Shown: positions 7,334 to 15,666, counted from the stretch's first letter. The stretch is DNA of 28,242 bases from JAQBGV01 sp032128395 (GCA_032128395.1 JAQBGV010000183.1:1-28242); one strand, 5' to 3'. Translations and numbers: made by a program. The notes: generated from the letters alone by a model not told the origin.

Positions 7334-8311
7334 CTACTCTTCCTTCAGGGAACGGTTCAGGAGGGAGCGAACCCCCTCCTCGACCCCCCGCCCTTCGTGG
7401 ACGATCCGATGGACCTCTTCGGCGATCGGCATCTCGATCGACCGAGTTTCTCGGAGCTCGTGCACGGCCCGGCACGTATGCACCCCTTCGACCACGAACC
7501 GCGATGCCGCCAGGACCGCGCGGGGGTCTTCCCCCCGCCCGATGCGAATTCCGAATGCACGGTTCCTAGAGTGCTCGCTGAAGCAAGTGACGATCAGGTC
7601 GCCGATCCCGGAGAGCCCGCTGAACGTATCGCGGCGACCCCCGAGTTCAGCCCCGAGACGGGCCATCTCGACCGCGCCGCGGGCTACCAGGGCGGCGAGC
7701 GTGTTGTCCCCGAATCCCTGCCCAATGGCAATACCGGAAGCGAGAGCCACAACGTTTTTGAGGGCACCTCCCCACTCGACGCCGACGGGGTCGGAGTTCG
7801 TGTAGATACGGAAAGTCGGGTCGGCAATCGAGTTCTGGAGATCGGCGGCACGACCAAGGTCTTTGTCGCCGAGCGATACCGCAGTCGGCACCTCGCGGAT
7901 GACCTCTTCCGCGTGGCTCGGCCCCGAGAGGATCGCGACCTCCTCCATCACTCCGCACTCCCTCAGGACTTCGCTCGGAAGTCGCTGGGTCCCGATCTCC
8001 AACCCCTTCGAGGCGGAGATCCAGGGTACTTCGAGGGGAAGGGTGTCTCGGATCGAAGTGAACACTTCTCGGAGCTTCTGGGTCGGTACGGTGGAAATCC
8101 CGAACCCAATCCCATTGATCTTGTCACCGAAGACACGCGCCTCGATCCCATCAGGAAGGCGAATCCCAGGGAATGAGGGGTGCTCCCGTCTCGAAATTCG
8201 GTCCGCGACCTCCTTCCGTCGACAAAGAAGGACGACTTCGCGTCCACCCCGTGCGATGACCGCTGCGAGGGCAGTCCCCCAGGTTCCGGAACCGAGGACG
8301 ATCGCCTTCAT
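7334..8311 (-). CDS. gpsA: NAD(P)-dependent glycerol-3-phosphate dehydrogenase
   Basis: 325 residues, the normal size. Reduces dihydroxyacetone phosphate to sn-glycerol 3-phosphate, the backbone for phospholipids. The dinucleotide-binding GSGTWGTALA is at residues 7-16, the ASKGLE block with Lys102 at 100-105, GPSHAEEV at 130-137 and the catalytic GGALKN with Lys185 at 181-186. The substrate domain follows with the conserved 'GLSGIGDLIVTC' segment at about 234-245. The ATG at 8311 begins three bases after the plsY stop, with GAGGTGAT as SD inside plsY. plsY and gpsA side by side supply PlsY with its acceptor. Only three bases separate it from the PII-like gene. Confidence 0.97.
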   Translation of the reverse strand: MKAIVLGSGTWGTALAAVIARGGREVVLLCRRKEVADRISRREHPSFPGIRLPDGIEARVFGDKINGIGFGISTVPTQKLREVFTSIRDTLPLEVPWISASKGLEIGTQRLPSEVLRECGVMEEVAILSGPSHAEEVIREVPTAVSLGDKDLGRAADLQNSIADPTFRIYTNSDPVGVEWGGALKNVVALASGIAIGQGFGDNTLAALVARGAVEMARLGAELGGRRDTFSGLSGIGDLIVTCFSEHSRNRAFGIRIGRGEDPRAVLAASRFVVEGVHTCRAVHELRETRSIEMPIAEEVHRIVHEGRGVEEGVRSLLNRSLKEE

Positions 8312-8314
8312 CCA

Positions 8315-8965
8315 TCACCTCACAGGGGTCGAGAAGTACCGTTGGAGATTGCTCCGGTGCCGGAGGATCAGGAGGAGACCGAGCACGATCAGCAGCAGGG
8401 CAAACTCTGGCCGAGCCGGGTCTTGCGGGGTCGCGAGAATCCACACCCCGATGCCGAGACCGACCGCCGCCGCAAGGGACGAGGAAACTCCCACGTTTCG
8501 CAGGACCGCGAGGGCGCCCCCCCAGACCGCAACGAGGACCCCGGAGTGGATCGGCGACAATGCGATGAGTACTCCCGCCATCGTCGCGACGCCCTTTCCC
8601 CCCCGGAATCGAAGGACCGGCGAGAAACAGTGTCCGAGCACCGCGGCCCCCCCCGCGAGGACTTGGGTTCCTTCGTCTCCGCCGCTGTAACCCAACACAG
8701 CCACCGGGAGTGCCCCCTTCGCCGCATCGAGAAAGAACGCGAGCAATCCGAAGGAAAAGCCGGCGTTGCGACCCAGGTTGGTCGCCCCAACATTTCCACT
8801 CCCGACGGAGCGGAGGTCGATACCGCGCGCGCGACCGATCCAGTAGGCGAACGGCATACTCCCGAGGACGAACCCGCCGACCGCCCCGAGCACCAAGATC
8901 CCGACAGAACCGTTCGAGAAGACCGAGATGGCCCCGAGCACCGGTGGTCCACACATCGGGGGCAT
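8315..8965 (-). CDS. plsY: Acyl-phosphate:glycerol-3-phosphate acyltransferase
   Basis: 216 residues from the ATG at 8965, where AAAGG stands four bases upstream; the open frame continues 44 codons further without family similarity. PlsY moves an acyl chain from acyl phosphate to the sn-1 position of glycerol 3-phosphate in the inner membrane. The family motifs are intact: GSGNVGATN (55-63), GHCFSP (111-116), RFRGGKGVAT (119-128), and the C-terminal RHRSN. Hydrophobic segments at about 22-44, 70-92, 125-150, 158-175 and 180-198 fit the multi-pass family topology. A second ATG three codons later (8956) is a less likely start. The promoter should lie in the 186-bp divergent gap shared with the gene at 9152. 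Confidence 0.95.
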   Translation of the reverse strand: MPPMCGPPVLGAISVFSNGSVGILVLGAVGGFVLGSMPFAYWIGRARGIDLRSVGSGNVGATNLGRNAGFSFGLLAFFLDAAKGALPVAVLGYSGGDEGTQVLAGGAAVLGHCFSPVLRFRGGKGVATMAGVLIALSPIHSGVLVAVWGGALAVLRNVGVSSSLAAAVGLGIGVWILATPQDPARPEFALLLIVLGLLLILRHRSNLQRYFSTPVR

Positions 8966-9151
8966 CGTACCTTTCAGTGATCCATCTTCGGTGATCGTAA
9001 TGGACGCTACCGAGGAGCCGGCTCGCGGCCGATCTCCTCCAGATTGCACCGGGGAAGGGGAGCGCAACCGCACGCGGCCATCCCGCGCGGATGACACTCC
9101 CCCCCGACCTCGGATGCAAGACCGCCGGTCGAGTGGGGCGAGAGAGTGCCG

Positions 9152-10195
9152 ATGTCCCGAGATCAGCTCATCGACGAGATCCGCAAGGCGCAGCGGGCAA
9201 TCCGCAGTTCCCGAGAAGATTCTCCTGCGATCACCCCCTCCCCGCCGACCCTACCGATGGGGGATTCGAAGCTAGACAATCGGGCGACCCTACGTCACCT
9301 CATCGGCGAGCTCGCCTCGCGTCTCGACCGGACCCAGGAGCAGCTCCTCGCTCGGCTCGGTGATCTCCAGCAAGCTCCGACGATGCCCGTCACGGCAGGA
9401 ACTCCGGCGGAGCGACAGCTATATCAGGAGATTCTCAGCCGACTCGATCCATCGGACGCAAGAGCTGCCCCGGCCAACCTGGAACCACGACTTGCCGCGA
9501 TCGAGTCTCGACTCGTCGAAGTAGCAACGCTCCTCTCCTCCTTCAATTCCTGCGCTCCGACCGCCCCGCCGACGGCCGTCGAGGGAGCACTGGAGAATCG
9601 ATTGGCGTCCCTGGAGGAGGCGATTCGAGATTCGCAAGGATCGCCGTCGGCGTCGATCGACCTGACGGAAGTGATCCGGCGGCTCGATGCTCTCAGCGAT
9701 GGAATCCCTCGGACCGACGAGATCAGAGACGTGGTGGGACTCGGAGCACCTGCGCTCTCGCTCTCCCCACTCGAGGAGCGTCTCGATTCAATCTCGGAGC
9801 GCCTCGGCGGGGATGCGGGAGCGATGACCCTCGGAACCGCGATTGCGCGGCTCGGAGAGTCCCTCGAGAGAATCGAGAGTCGCGTCGAGTCAGCACCTCC
9901 CACCACACGGGTCGATGGCACCCCCGCGATCCCACCCGTCATCGAGGAAATCCTCGGGGAGATCCTCGCTGCCACGAAGAGCTCGCCGGAGGGCGGGAAC
10001 GACGCGACGAAGGCGATCGGAACCCTCAAGCGAGATTTTTCGCTCCTCGTCCACACGATCAATGGGCACCTCCAGGAGAGTCGCCACCGATCGGATCAGG
10101 TCGAGAACACTCTCGGCGAACTCAAGGACGCGCTCGTTCCGATCGCCCGCCACGTCGGTGTCGTCATCGGGGGGGAGCCCGCCCCCGCTCCATAG
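9152..10195 (+). CDS. Uncharacterised coiled-coil protein
   Basis: 347 residues, not recognised. No signal peptide or membrane segment. It is mostly amphipathic helix with repeated 'LEERLDSISERLG', 'LEPRLAAIESRLVEV', 'LENRLASLEEAI' and 'LGESLERIESRVES' units (about residues 105-260), roughly 35-50 residues apart and joined by Ser/Pro/Thr-rich linkers, which suggests a repeated rod-like or oligomeric coiled coil. The C-terminus (about 290-335) is another helix ending in a hydrophobic 'HVGVVIGG' tail. Codons show the GC3 bias of neighbouring genes, supporting real coding. The ATG at 9152 is preferred; a GTG two codons earlier is possible. It is divergent from plsY and upstream of a ThiF-like gene. 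A cytoplasmic scaffold is the only functional suggestion the sequence allows. Confidence 0.72.
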   Translation: MSRDQLIDEIRKAQRAIRSSREDSPAITPSPPTLPMGDSKLDNRATLRHLIGELASRLDRTQEQLLARLGDLQQAPTMPVTAGTPAERQLYQEILSRLDPSDARAAPANLEPRLAAIESRLVEVATLLSSFNSCAPTAPPTAVEGALENRLASLEEAIRDSQGSPSASIDLTEVIRRLDALSDGIPRTDEIRDVVGLGAPALSLSPLEERLDSISERLGGDAGAMTLGTAIARLGESLERIESRVESAPPTTRVDGTPAIPPVIEEILGEILAATKSSPEGGNDATKAIGTLKRDFSLLVHTINGHLQESRHRSDQVENTLGELKDALVPIARHVGVVIGGEPAPAP

Positions 10196-10203
10196 GCGGG
10201 GGC
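10181..10203 (+). terminator. GC-rich stem-loop at the stop codon of the coiled-coil gene
   Basis: GCCCCCGC (10181-10188) and GCGGGGGC (10196-10203) form a perfect 8-bp stem with a seven-base loop that contains the stop codon TAG (10193-10195). No T tract follows, so termination would need a factor; it may instead protect the mRNA end. The rest of the 199-bp gap to the next gene shows nothing else convincing. Confidence 0.4.
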
Positions 10204-10394
10204 TCCGGCGAGCCCGCAAATCTACAGACAGCCGCACCTCTTCTCGAATTGCGAACAAGATCTAGCGGGCACTCCGTCGCGCGCGAGCGGCATCCCTGTC
10301 CCACGATTCCGGCAGCCACGTCGCTTCTCCACCGGTACATTGGCCCCCATCGACCCCGACCAGGGGGCGCTCCGGAGTTGGATCGGGAGGGGCC

Positions 10395-11435
10395 GTGGAT
10401 CGCTACGAGCGCCAGAGGATCGTCGGAGTGGACGGTCGCGCGGTGGACGCGCGTCTCGCCGCCCTGCGGGTGCTCCTCGTCGGAGTCGGAGGCATCGGCG
10501 CTCCCCTCGCCCTCGGGCTCACCCGGGCAGGGGTCGGGAGACTAGTGCTCGTCGATCCAGATATTGTCTCGGAGACTGACCTCGCTCGGCAGGTCCTCTA
10601 CTTCCCCGAAGACGTCAGAGCCGCTCGCTCGAAGGTCGAGGCGGCGGCGCGGGAGCTCGGGCGCATCGAGAGTCGAACGCGGATCGAGACCATGCCGATC
10701 GCCCTCACTCCCTGGAACGCCGAGAGCCTTATCCGGGAAGTCGACCTCGTCCTCGATGCATCCGATCATCTCCCCGTCCGCTTCTGGATCGATGAAAGCT
10801 GTCGGACGCTCGAGCGAGCGTGGATCCATACCGCCGCGATCGGCGACACCTATGTCGTGATTCCATTCATGACCGGAGGCTCTCCCTGCTTCCGCTGCTG
10901 GGTGCCGGACTCTCCACCCACCGATGCGATCGGGACCTGCGAATCGGTCGGGGTGATCCCCATCGCGACCGCTCTCGCAGCTCAACACGCACTCTCCGCG
11001 CTCTGGGGATGGCTCCGAGGTATCGAAGACGCTCCACCCAGAACTCGAAAGATCCTCCATGGACGGGTAGGGGACAGCTCTCCGCGCACCAGTCGCCTGC
11101 TTGCCGATCCGGCCTGCCCGGGGTGCGGACAAGGGACTCGACCTCCAGTTGCGGGGGCTCTCCGACTACTCTGCGGGCGGAAACGAATCGAGGGGTGGGT
11201 GCCGCTCGCCCCGGCCGAGGTGCGCGAGAAACTCGTGAAGAGCTCGTCCGGAGGGTGGACGATCGAGGAAGGGGTGGCCGAAGAAATCCGTGCAACACGA
11301 GGGGAGGAGAGCCTCGTGATCTATCCGGATGGCCGTCTCGTCTACGGCCCAGCCGAGGACCTAGAGCGCGCCCGACGGAGGCTCGAGGACCACCTCGGGT
11401 CAAATTTTTTCGGAGAGACAAACGCAGAGGGCTAG
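10395..11435 (+). CDS. ThiF/MoeB/HesA-family E1-like adenylyltransferase
   Basis: 346 residues. This family adenylylates the C-terminal Gly of a ubiquitin-like sulfur carrier (ThiS, MoaD and relatives). Seen here: the nucleotide-binding GVGGIG (30-35), the acidic residue after strand 2 (VDPD, 52-55), the conserved arginine of the DLARQVLY segment (Arg65), 'DASDHLPVRFWID' (121-133), a zinc ribbon from CFRC (165-168) and CPGC (241-244), and Cys182 in TCESVGV, the usual position for the MoeB/ThiF crossover-region cysteine. About 90 extra C-terminal residues after the zinc site are not a rhodanese domain and are not recognised. The GTG start has GGAGG four bases upstream. No carrier protein or thiS/moaD gene is visible nearby, so the substrate is unknown. 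Confidence 0.86.
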   Translation: MDRYERQRIVGVDGRAVDARLAALRVLLVGVGGIGAPLALGLTRAGVGRLVLVDPDIVSETDLARQVLYFPEDVRAARSKVEAAARELGRIESRTRIETMPIALTPWNAESLIREVDLVLDASDHLPVRFWIDESCRTLERAWIHTAAIGDTYVVIPFMTGGSPCFRCWVPDSPPTDAIGTCESVGVIPIATALAAQHALSALWGWLRGIEDAPPRTRKILHGRVGDSSPRTSRLLADPACPGCGQGTRPPVAGALRLLCGRKRIEGWVPLAPAEVREKLVKSSSGGWTIEEGVAEEIRATRGEESLVIYPDGRLVYGPAEDLERARRRLEDHLGSNFFGETNAEG

Positions 11436-12455
11436 CTAGAGCGGTGGCACGAGCGAGAGTTTTCGCCGCTCGTCCCCGATCTGATGGAAGAGGCGCTCGC
11501 GCGTCTGCTCCTTCTCGACCTGCCGCGTGAAGACGGTCTCTCGCAGGGTCTCCAGCTCGGAACGGAGGCGCTCTGTCCGCTCTAGGCGCCGCTCGACCAG
11601 CTTCAGGGTCGAGGTCAGACGGCCGTGGGCGAAGAGGTCCTCGAAGAGAGCGTCGAAGAACGGGAGAAGGAGCTGTTCGAAGTCGGTCGGGACGGGATCA
11701 AATTCCGCGAGGCAGAGCAATTCTCGGAGAGCCATCTTCAAATTGCGATCCGCGCCCTCGATCATCTCCTTCGTTCGACCGATCGGGCTGTGCTTGAACA
11801 GATCGATCAGATATCCGTCCTCCAACCACTCCTCGACCGAGAATTGGCTCCGCGAGCTGAGGACGAAGTTCCGGGCCGAATTGAGATAGTCGACCCCTCG
11901 CCCGACGTGGAAGAGCGCTTCGTCGAAGTTCATCAGATCTTCGGTGAGGACATTCCAGTTCTGCTCCGTCTCCTCGAACTCCCGGGAGATCCTCAGGACT
12001 GGCTCCTCGCCCTTCAATTGGAAGCCACGCAGCGCGTGCCGGCGCTCTTGTTCGAGACCGGCCTTCTTCTGGTGGAACGCCGTGAACGTGGTGAGCTTCT
12101 CTTCCAGTTCATCGATATCGTGCTGCACTATGACGAGCTCCTCCTGCAGCAAGGGGAGCAATCCGACACACCGGAAGATCTCGCGCAGCTGCGCAACGCA
12201 TTCGGGCCGGGTCCCCGTCGAGACCGCGGTCGCCACCTGGACGAACGAGAGGCCACCGAGACGATTCCCGTGCAGCTCGGTCTCGCGCACCCGTTGCTCG
12301 TAGCGAGTGACGGCCCCGGAGATTTGATCTCGACAGATCCCGAGAAATCTCGATTGGATCGCCAGACGCTGCTCCTTTTCGAGCTTGATCTGGCAGTAAC
12401 CCATTTCCTTCTCGATTTTTTCGAGACGTCGAATCAAGGAGAGATCTCGCCGCAT
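11436..12455 (-). CDS. Uncharacterised helical/coiled-coil protein
   Basis: 339 residues from the ATG at 12455 (AGGGA five bases upstream); the frame is open for 47 more codons upstream but that part is Arg/Gly-rich and unlike a protein. Not recognised. The sequence is almost wholly helical: heptad-like 'LIRRLEKIEKEMGYCQIKLEKEQRL' at the start, 'LQEELVIVQHDIDELEEKLTTF' in the middle and 'LKLVERRLERTERLRSELETL' near the end. A less regular segment with 'FNDP'-free, aromatic-rich sequence (DLFKHSPIG, LLPFFDALFEDLFAH) at about 215-290 lies between them. No signal peptide. The stop codon abuts the stop of the ThiF-like gene with no bases between. A long plus-strand frame over the same bases is its antisense shadow. 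Confidence 0.75.
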   Translation of the reverse strand: MRRDLSLIRRLEKIEKEMGYCQIKLEKEQRLAIQSRFLGICRDQISGAVTRYEQRVRETELHGNRLGGLSFVQVATAVSTGTRPECVAQLREIFRCVGLLPLLQEELVIVQHDIDELEEKLTTFTAFHQKKAGLEQERRHALRGFQLKGEEPVLRISREFEETEQNWNVLTEDLMNFDEALFHVGRGVDYLNSARNFVLSSRSQFSVEEWLEDGYLIDLFKHSPIGRTKEMIEGADRNLKMALRELLCLAEFDPVPTDFEQLLLPFFDALFEDLFAHGRLTSTLKLVERRLERTERLRSELETLRETVFTRQVEKEQTRERLFHQIGDERRKLSLVPPL

Positions 12456-12795
12456 GGCTTCCCTGCCCGTTCCATCGCTACCCCGCGGTCGCTCTCGACC
12501 ACAGAGCACCACCCTTGCGCGGCCCGCCCTCGCGCGGTCCCGCCACTCGCCGTCCAACCCAACCGTCAGCACCAGTCTTGCGCCCAGCCATCTCAAGAAC
12601 GCCAGATAGTCACAAGCTCAAGCCCAGAGCAAGCCGCGGACCGGTCTGCCCAGCTCCGCGATCGATTTACCGCACCCAGCACCTGCGAGCTCCCAGGACA
12701 CGGGGGAACCCCACCTGCGCGACATCCGTTCGCGAGACGGAGCCGGTCACCCCGCGCGGAACCGGCGGCGTACGCCAGTTCTGGGGTCGGTGGCC

Positions 12796-12835
12796 CACCT
12801 CACTTGAGGTGCAGTTACAGCCAGCGTGTGGCTGT
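12796..12835. ncRNA. Two adjacent perfect hairpins in a gene-free gap (possible structured RNA)
   Basis: The gap 12456-13256 between divergent genes has no convincing coding frame. Within it CACCTCA/TGAGGTG (12796-12802 with 12805-12811) and ACAGCCA/TGGCTGT (12817-12823 with 12829-12835, five-base loop) are perfect 7-bp stems five bases apart. A 10-bp palindrome GGCGTACGCC (12767-12776) lies just before. No T tract follows on either strand. Structured but not recognised: an unknown small RNA, an insertion-sequence remnant or a binding region are all open. Confidence 0.35.
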
Positions 12836-12936
12836 GATTCTCCGATGGGTGGTTCATGTGCCGACTCTGGAAATCGCGAACTGCCTGAAAATCTAGGCGT
12901 TCCATCAAATCCGGGTGTTACATTCAATCGTTACGA

Positions 12937-13055
12937 GTCCTCGTGCTACAGAGTCCCCCTTGTTACAGAGTGGTACTGAGTCCCCGTGGTACATCGTCCT
13001 CGTGTACATCGTCCCCGTGGTACATCCGGGGCGTGGCGATCCAGGGGTGGCGATA
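12937..13055. repeat. Degenerate tandem array of a ~16-bp unit, plus a GTGGCGAT pair
   Basis: The unit GTCCCCGTGGTACATC is present exactly at 12980-12995 and 13011-13026, with a 15-bp variant between (12996-13010). More divergent copies are at 12937-12952 and 12953-12969, and a part unit at 12970-12979. Units touch each other, so this is not a CRISPR array. Directly after it, GGGGCGTGGCGATCC is followed by GGGGTGGCGATAC (13028-13055), another short repeated block. It sits about 200-320 bp upstream of the secreted protein gene at 13257 and is AT-richer than its surroundings. Confidence 0.65.
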
Positions 13056-13256
13056 CATTGGAGCATCCCTCGGCTGCGGTCCTTTCCCTAACCGGAAGAC
13101 GCGCCCGAACGCTCGATCCCGCGGGGAATCCAGCGCACAGCGTCGCAGCAAGTGAATCGTACGAATCTGTTACGGTTTCAGAACTCGATCGATGGATCAG
13201 TTTTCCACGAGGAGCTCCGGGCCGCCAGAGCCTGAGAGACGAGGAAGGAGTCCAAT

Positions 13257-14048
13257 TTGTTCCCCATGCCCCCTAAGCTCTTGATATTACTAGCTTTCCT
13301 CACCGCTCTCGGAACATCTCAATCCCCACCCACCGACGCGCCACCCCCACCGCAGAAGCCCGCCATCGAGAGGGAGGCTCTCCCCCCACTTCCCTATTCG
13401 CCGAAGGTCCCACACCGGTTCATCTGGGAGTACCGGGGTGTTCCGTTCGCTTCGACCGAGGTCGAGATCGGAGCCGTCTCGGTTTCTGACGGGAAGAGCC
13501 AGTTCCGCGTCAAGGCGACCCTTGAGTACGACCGGGATGGTCGAATCCTAAGCGGAACTTCCGAGGCTACCTATGGGAAGGACGTCGGAGAGCCCCTGCG
13601 CTATCGACGCAGGCTCACCATCCGAGCAGCCGGGGTCGGGGGTTCAGATTCCGACTTGACCGCCCGCTTCGACGGCGGAATCGCTGCCGTGACCCGCCGA
13701 GAAGGAACTCCCGACCTGAAGCGGAGCGACGTGCAGGTCCCTGAGCCCACATGGCTTCTGGACGACCAGTGCTTCGAGCACTGGGTCCTCCTCGCCCCCT
13801 ACTTCTCGAAGATCCCGGTCGAGGGGGCGCTGCTGCTCTTCATTCCGTACGGCGAGAGCACTGCGACGTACACGATCCGCCACGAGCGCACTGAGGGAGA
13901 AGGCAAGGAGCGCCGAGAGCGCTGGACCGTCCGCCAGCCCGCGGTTGACGCCAAGATCTGGACAGATCCACAGGGACGTCTCGTCGAGTACCTCCAGGGG
14001 GAAGTGCGAATTGTCTTCGTTCCAGCTGCAAGCACGTCGAATGACTAG
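13257..14048 (+). CDS. Secreted protein of unknown function (possible DUF3108-like)
   Basis: 263 residues. The TTG at 13257 is chosen because GAAGGAG ends six bases before it; the ATG at 13266 would be 15 bases from that SD. The N-terminus (KLLILLAFLTALGTS) is a signal peptide, probably cleaved near residue 21-25, followed by a Pro-rich linker. The rest (about 50-260) is beta-rich, beginning 'FIWEYRGVPFASTEVEIG', with alternating strands resembling the DUF3108/LolA-like fold of periplasmic proteins that start 'Y.V.Y.G.P.G...'; this resemblance is from memory and weak. It has its own 800-bp upstream gap and ends inside an inverted-repeat element. Confidence 0.72.
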   Translation: MFPMPPKLLILLAFLTALGTSQSPPTDAPPPPQKPAIEREALPPLPYSPKVPHRFIWEYRGVPFASTEVEIGAVSVSDGKSQFRVKATLEYDRDGRILSGTSEATYGKDVGEPLRYRRRLTIRAAGVGGSDSDLTARFDGGIAAVTRREGTPDLKRSDVQVPEPTWLLDDQCFEHWVLLAPYFSKIPVEGALLLFIPYGESTATYTIRHERTEGEGKERRERWTVRQPAVDAKIWTDPQGRLVEYLQGEVRIVFVPAASTSND

Positions 14049-14152
14049 GAGGCTGTCGGGAAACCTCGTTCGAGACGTCGTCGTGCGGGTCGCGTCCAAC
14101 AGGGCGAGAGCAAGCCGGCGACGTCCGAATCGAGGTTTTCCGACAGCCTCCT
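14047..14152. mobile_element. 106-bp inverted-repeat element (MITE-like), full copy
   Basis: Termini 14047-14068 and 14131-14152 are inverted repeats matching at 21 of 22 bases (outer end AGGAGGCTGTCGG), and partial pairing continues inward for about 12 more bases. It carries no gene. About 55 bp of its right half recur at 27995-28047. Termini of the GGAGnCTGTCGnAAA type resemble insertion-sequence ends, so a non-autonomous element is likely. It lies between convergent genes and overlaps the stop codon of the left one, so it may also act as a two-way terminator. No target duplication is obvious. Confidence 0.6.
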
Positions 14153-14192
14153 TGTCCGGAGCACGCACGGCACTTGGGTCGATGGAGGCGAA

Positions 14193-15545
14193 TCAGAGGC
14201 CGATGAACTGCCGGACCGCGTCCGCAAAATTCTGGATCCTCTGAAGGGTGAGCGTCCGTTCGGTCTCCGGTCCGAAGTCGTAATTGGGGACGAAGTCGTT
14301 CTGGTGACGGTGGAGCCCGAGGGCCCCATAGACAATGGTCGACTCCAGTTTCGAATACTTGCGGACGTGCTGCGACAGCATGACGAGGTTGTGCGCGGCC
14401 TGGGGATGCTTGGTGCCGAACGGGATCTCCTCGAGCATCGTGTACGCGGAGACTCGCTCCGGAATCTGCTCGTCGATCAATCGACGCCACCTCGACAGCT
14501 CGAGTTTCCCATCCCTGAAGAGCCCGTCCGTGGAATTCGCGAGGGGATGGGCGCGCAGACGTGCCATCAGTTCCGAGTCCTTGAGCAGCTTCGATCTGCG
14601 ACCACGTGCCTCAGCTCCGGACACGAGCAGAAGATCGCGCATGCCCTCTAGGTCATCGAGCGCTCCTCGATAGAAATCTCGAACTTCTCGCTCTTGGAGT
14701 CGGGCTTCTTCGGGTGTTCCGAAGAACACCCCGACGTCTCGCTGGTACTCGCCGTCGAACGACGCCACCGCGTTCCCATCGAGGGTATCGAGGATCTCGC
14801 GAGTAGCCAACGTCCGCCCCCACGCAAACTGCAGGAGATAGACGCCCGCGTGGTAGTCGCGAGGCGAGATCGGAATCTCACCCGCGAATTTCCGGTCGTT
14901 GACTCGGAGAAGGATCGACTCGAGACCGTGTCCGGCAGCGAGGAGTCTGACCGCGAGCTGCGCCCCGTCGGGAAGAGTGGAGCGGCCACAGACGAGGAGT
15001 CTCGGGGTGCCGCCCTTCGGTTGAAGGAGCAAAGCGGAGATAGGCTCGAGGAGCGGCGCGCCCCCTTCGGAGGGGTCGTAGCGGTGCACCGAGAGGAGTC
15101 CGGATCCACCGTTCTTGTCGAGATCAATGATCGGGCAGCTCGCGTCCAGCCCTCCGAGCCCGAGAGGCCCCGCTGGGATCTGGAGTCGGAATTGACCCTG
15201 CTCATCGGCGACCGGAGAGAGCCCACCCTCGACCGCAATCGGCACCTCTCCCGCCAAAGGGGCCCCTCCCCCGCGAAAGTAGAGCCCGCGGAGATCGAAA
15301 CTACCCACCTGAGGGATCACCTTGACCCGGGAAGGCTCCTCCCCAGCGCTCCCACTCGAGACGGGCAAGTCGGGATCCAGAATCCGGGATTCGGGAGGAG
15401 TCGGGGTGAGCCCCCTCGGTCTCGGAAGCTCCAAGTTCTTCGTCGCCGGACGCGCTGAGGACGAGCGATCCGGGAGCACGACGAGGAGAAAGATCGGAGT
15501 TCCGAGGAGGAGCGCCAACAGCGCGAGATCAAGGATTCTTCGCAT
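14193..15545 (-). CDS. Membrane-anchored or exported protein of unknown function
   Basis: 450 residues, not recognised. One N-terminal hydrophobic segment (about 5-25, LDLALLALLLGTPIFLLVVL) is an uncleaved anchor or signal, followed by a Pro/Ser linker. Residues about 80-260 look beta-rich with 'FDLRGLYFRGGGAPLAGEVPIAVEG.L' and 'QFRLQIPAGPLGLGGL' strands, like a carboxypeptidase-regulatory or Ig-like fold. Residues about 265-450 are mostly helical, with 'HPLANSTDGLFRDGKLELSRW'-like features and an ending rich in His/Arg/Asn. ATG at 15545. It is the last minus-strand gene of a run led by the ABC cassette, 121 bp after a GT2 gene, so a cell-envelope role is plausible but not shown. Confidence 0.7.
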   Translation of the reverse strand: MRRILDLALLALLLGTPIFLLVVLPDRSSSARPATKNLELPRPRGLTPTPPESRILDPDLPVSSGSAGEEPSRVKVIPQVGSFDLRGLYFRGGGAPLAGEVPIAVEGGLSPVADEQGQFRLQIPAGPLGLGGLDASCPIIDLDKNGGSGLLSVHRYDPSEGGAPLLEPISALLLQPKGGTPRLLVCGRSTLPDGAQLAVRLLAAGHGLESILLRVNDRKFAGEIPISPRDYHAGVYLLQFAWGRTLATREILDTLDGNAVASFDGEYQRDVGVFFGTPEEARLQEREVRDFYRGALDDLEGMRDLLLVSGAEARGRRSKLLKDSELMARLRAHPLANSTDGLFRDGKLELSRWRRLIDEQIPERVSAYTMLEEIPFGTKHPQAAHNLVMLSQHVRKYSKLESTIVYGALGLHRHQNDFVPNYDFGPETERTLTLQRIQNFADAVRQFIGL

Positions 15546-15666
15546 GCCCCTATCCTACCCCACTGAGCCGCCCGATCGGAGATTCTGCGCCTCCACCTTT
15601 TGACGGGAGCTCCGTGGGCACGTTGCCCGGCGAGGAGACCGGGTCTAGAGCGCGAGGTCCAGCACG

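Noticed and set aside
11625..12896. 423-codon plus-strand open frame
   Set aside because: It is antisense to the helical protein at 11436-12455; reversed heptad coding gives Leu/Glu-rich shadows, it has no good ribosome site and it runs on into gene-free sequence.
12456..12936. tRNA genes in the large gap
   Set aside because: No GGTTCRANYCC T-arm with a matching acceptor stem was found; the hairpins do not form a cloverleaf.
12937..13026. Possible CRISPR array
   Set aside because: Repeat units are 15-17 bp and touch each other with no spacers, and no cas gene is present.
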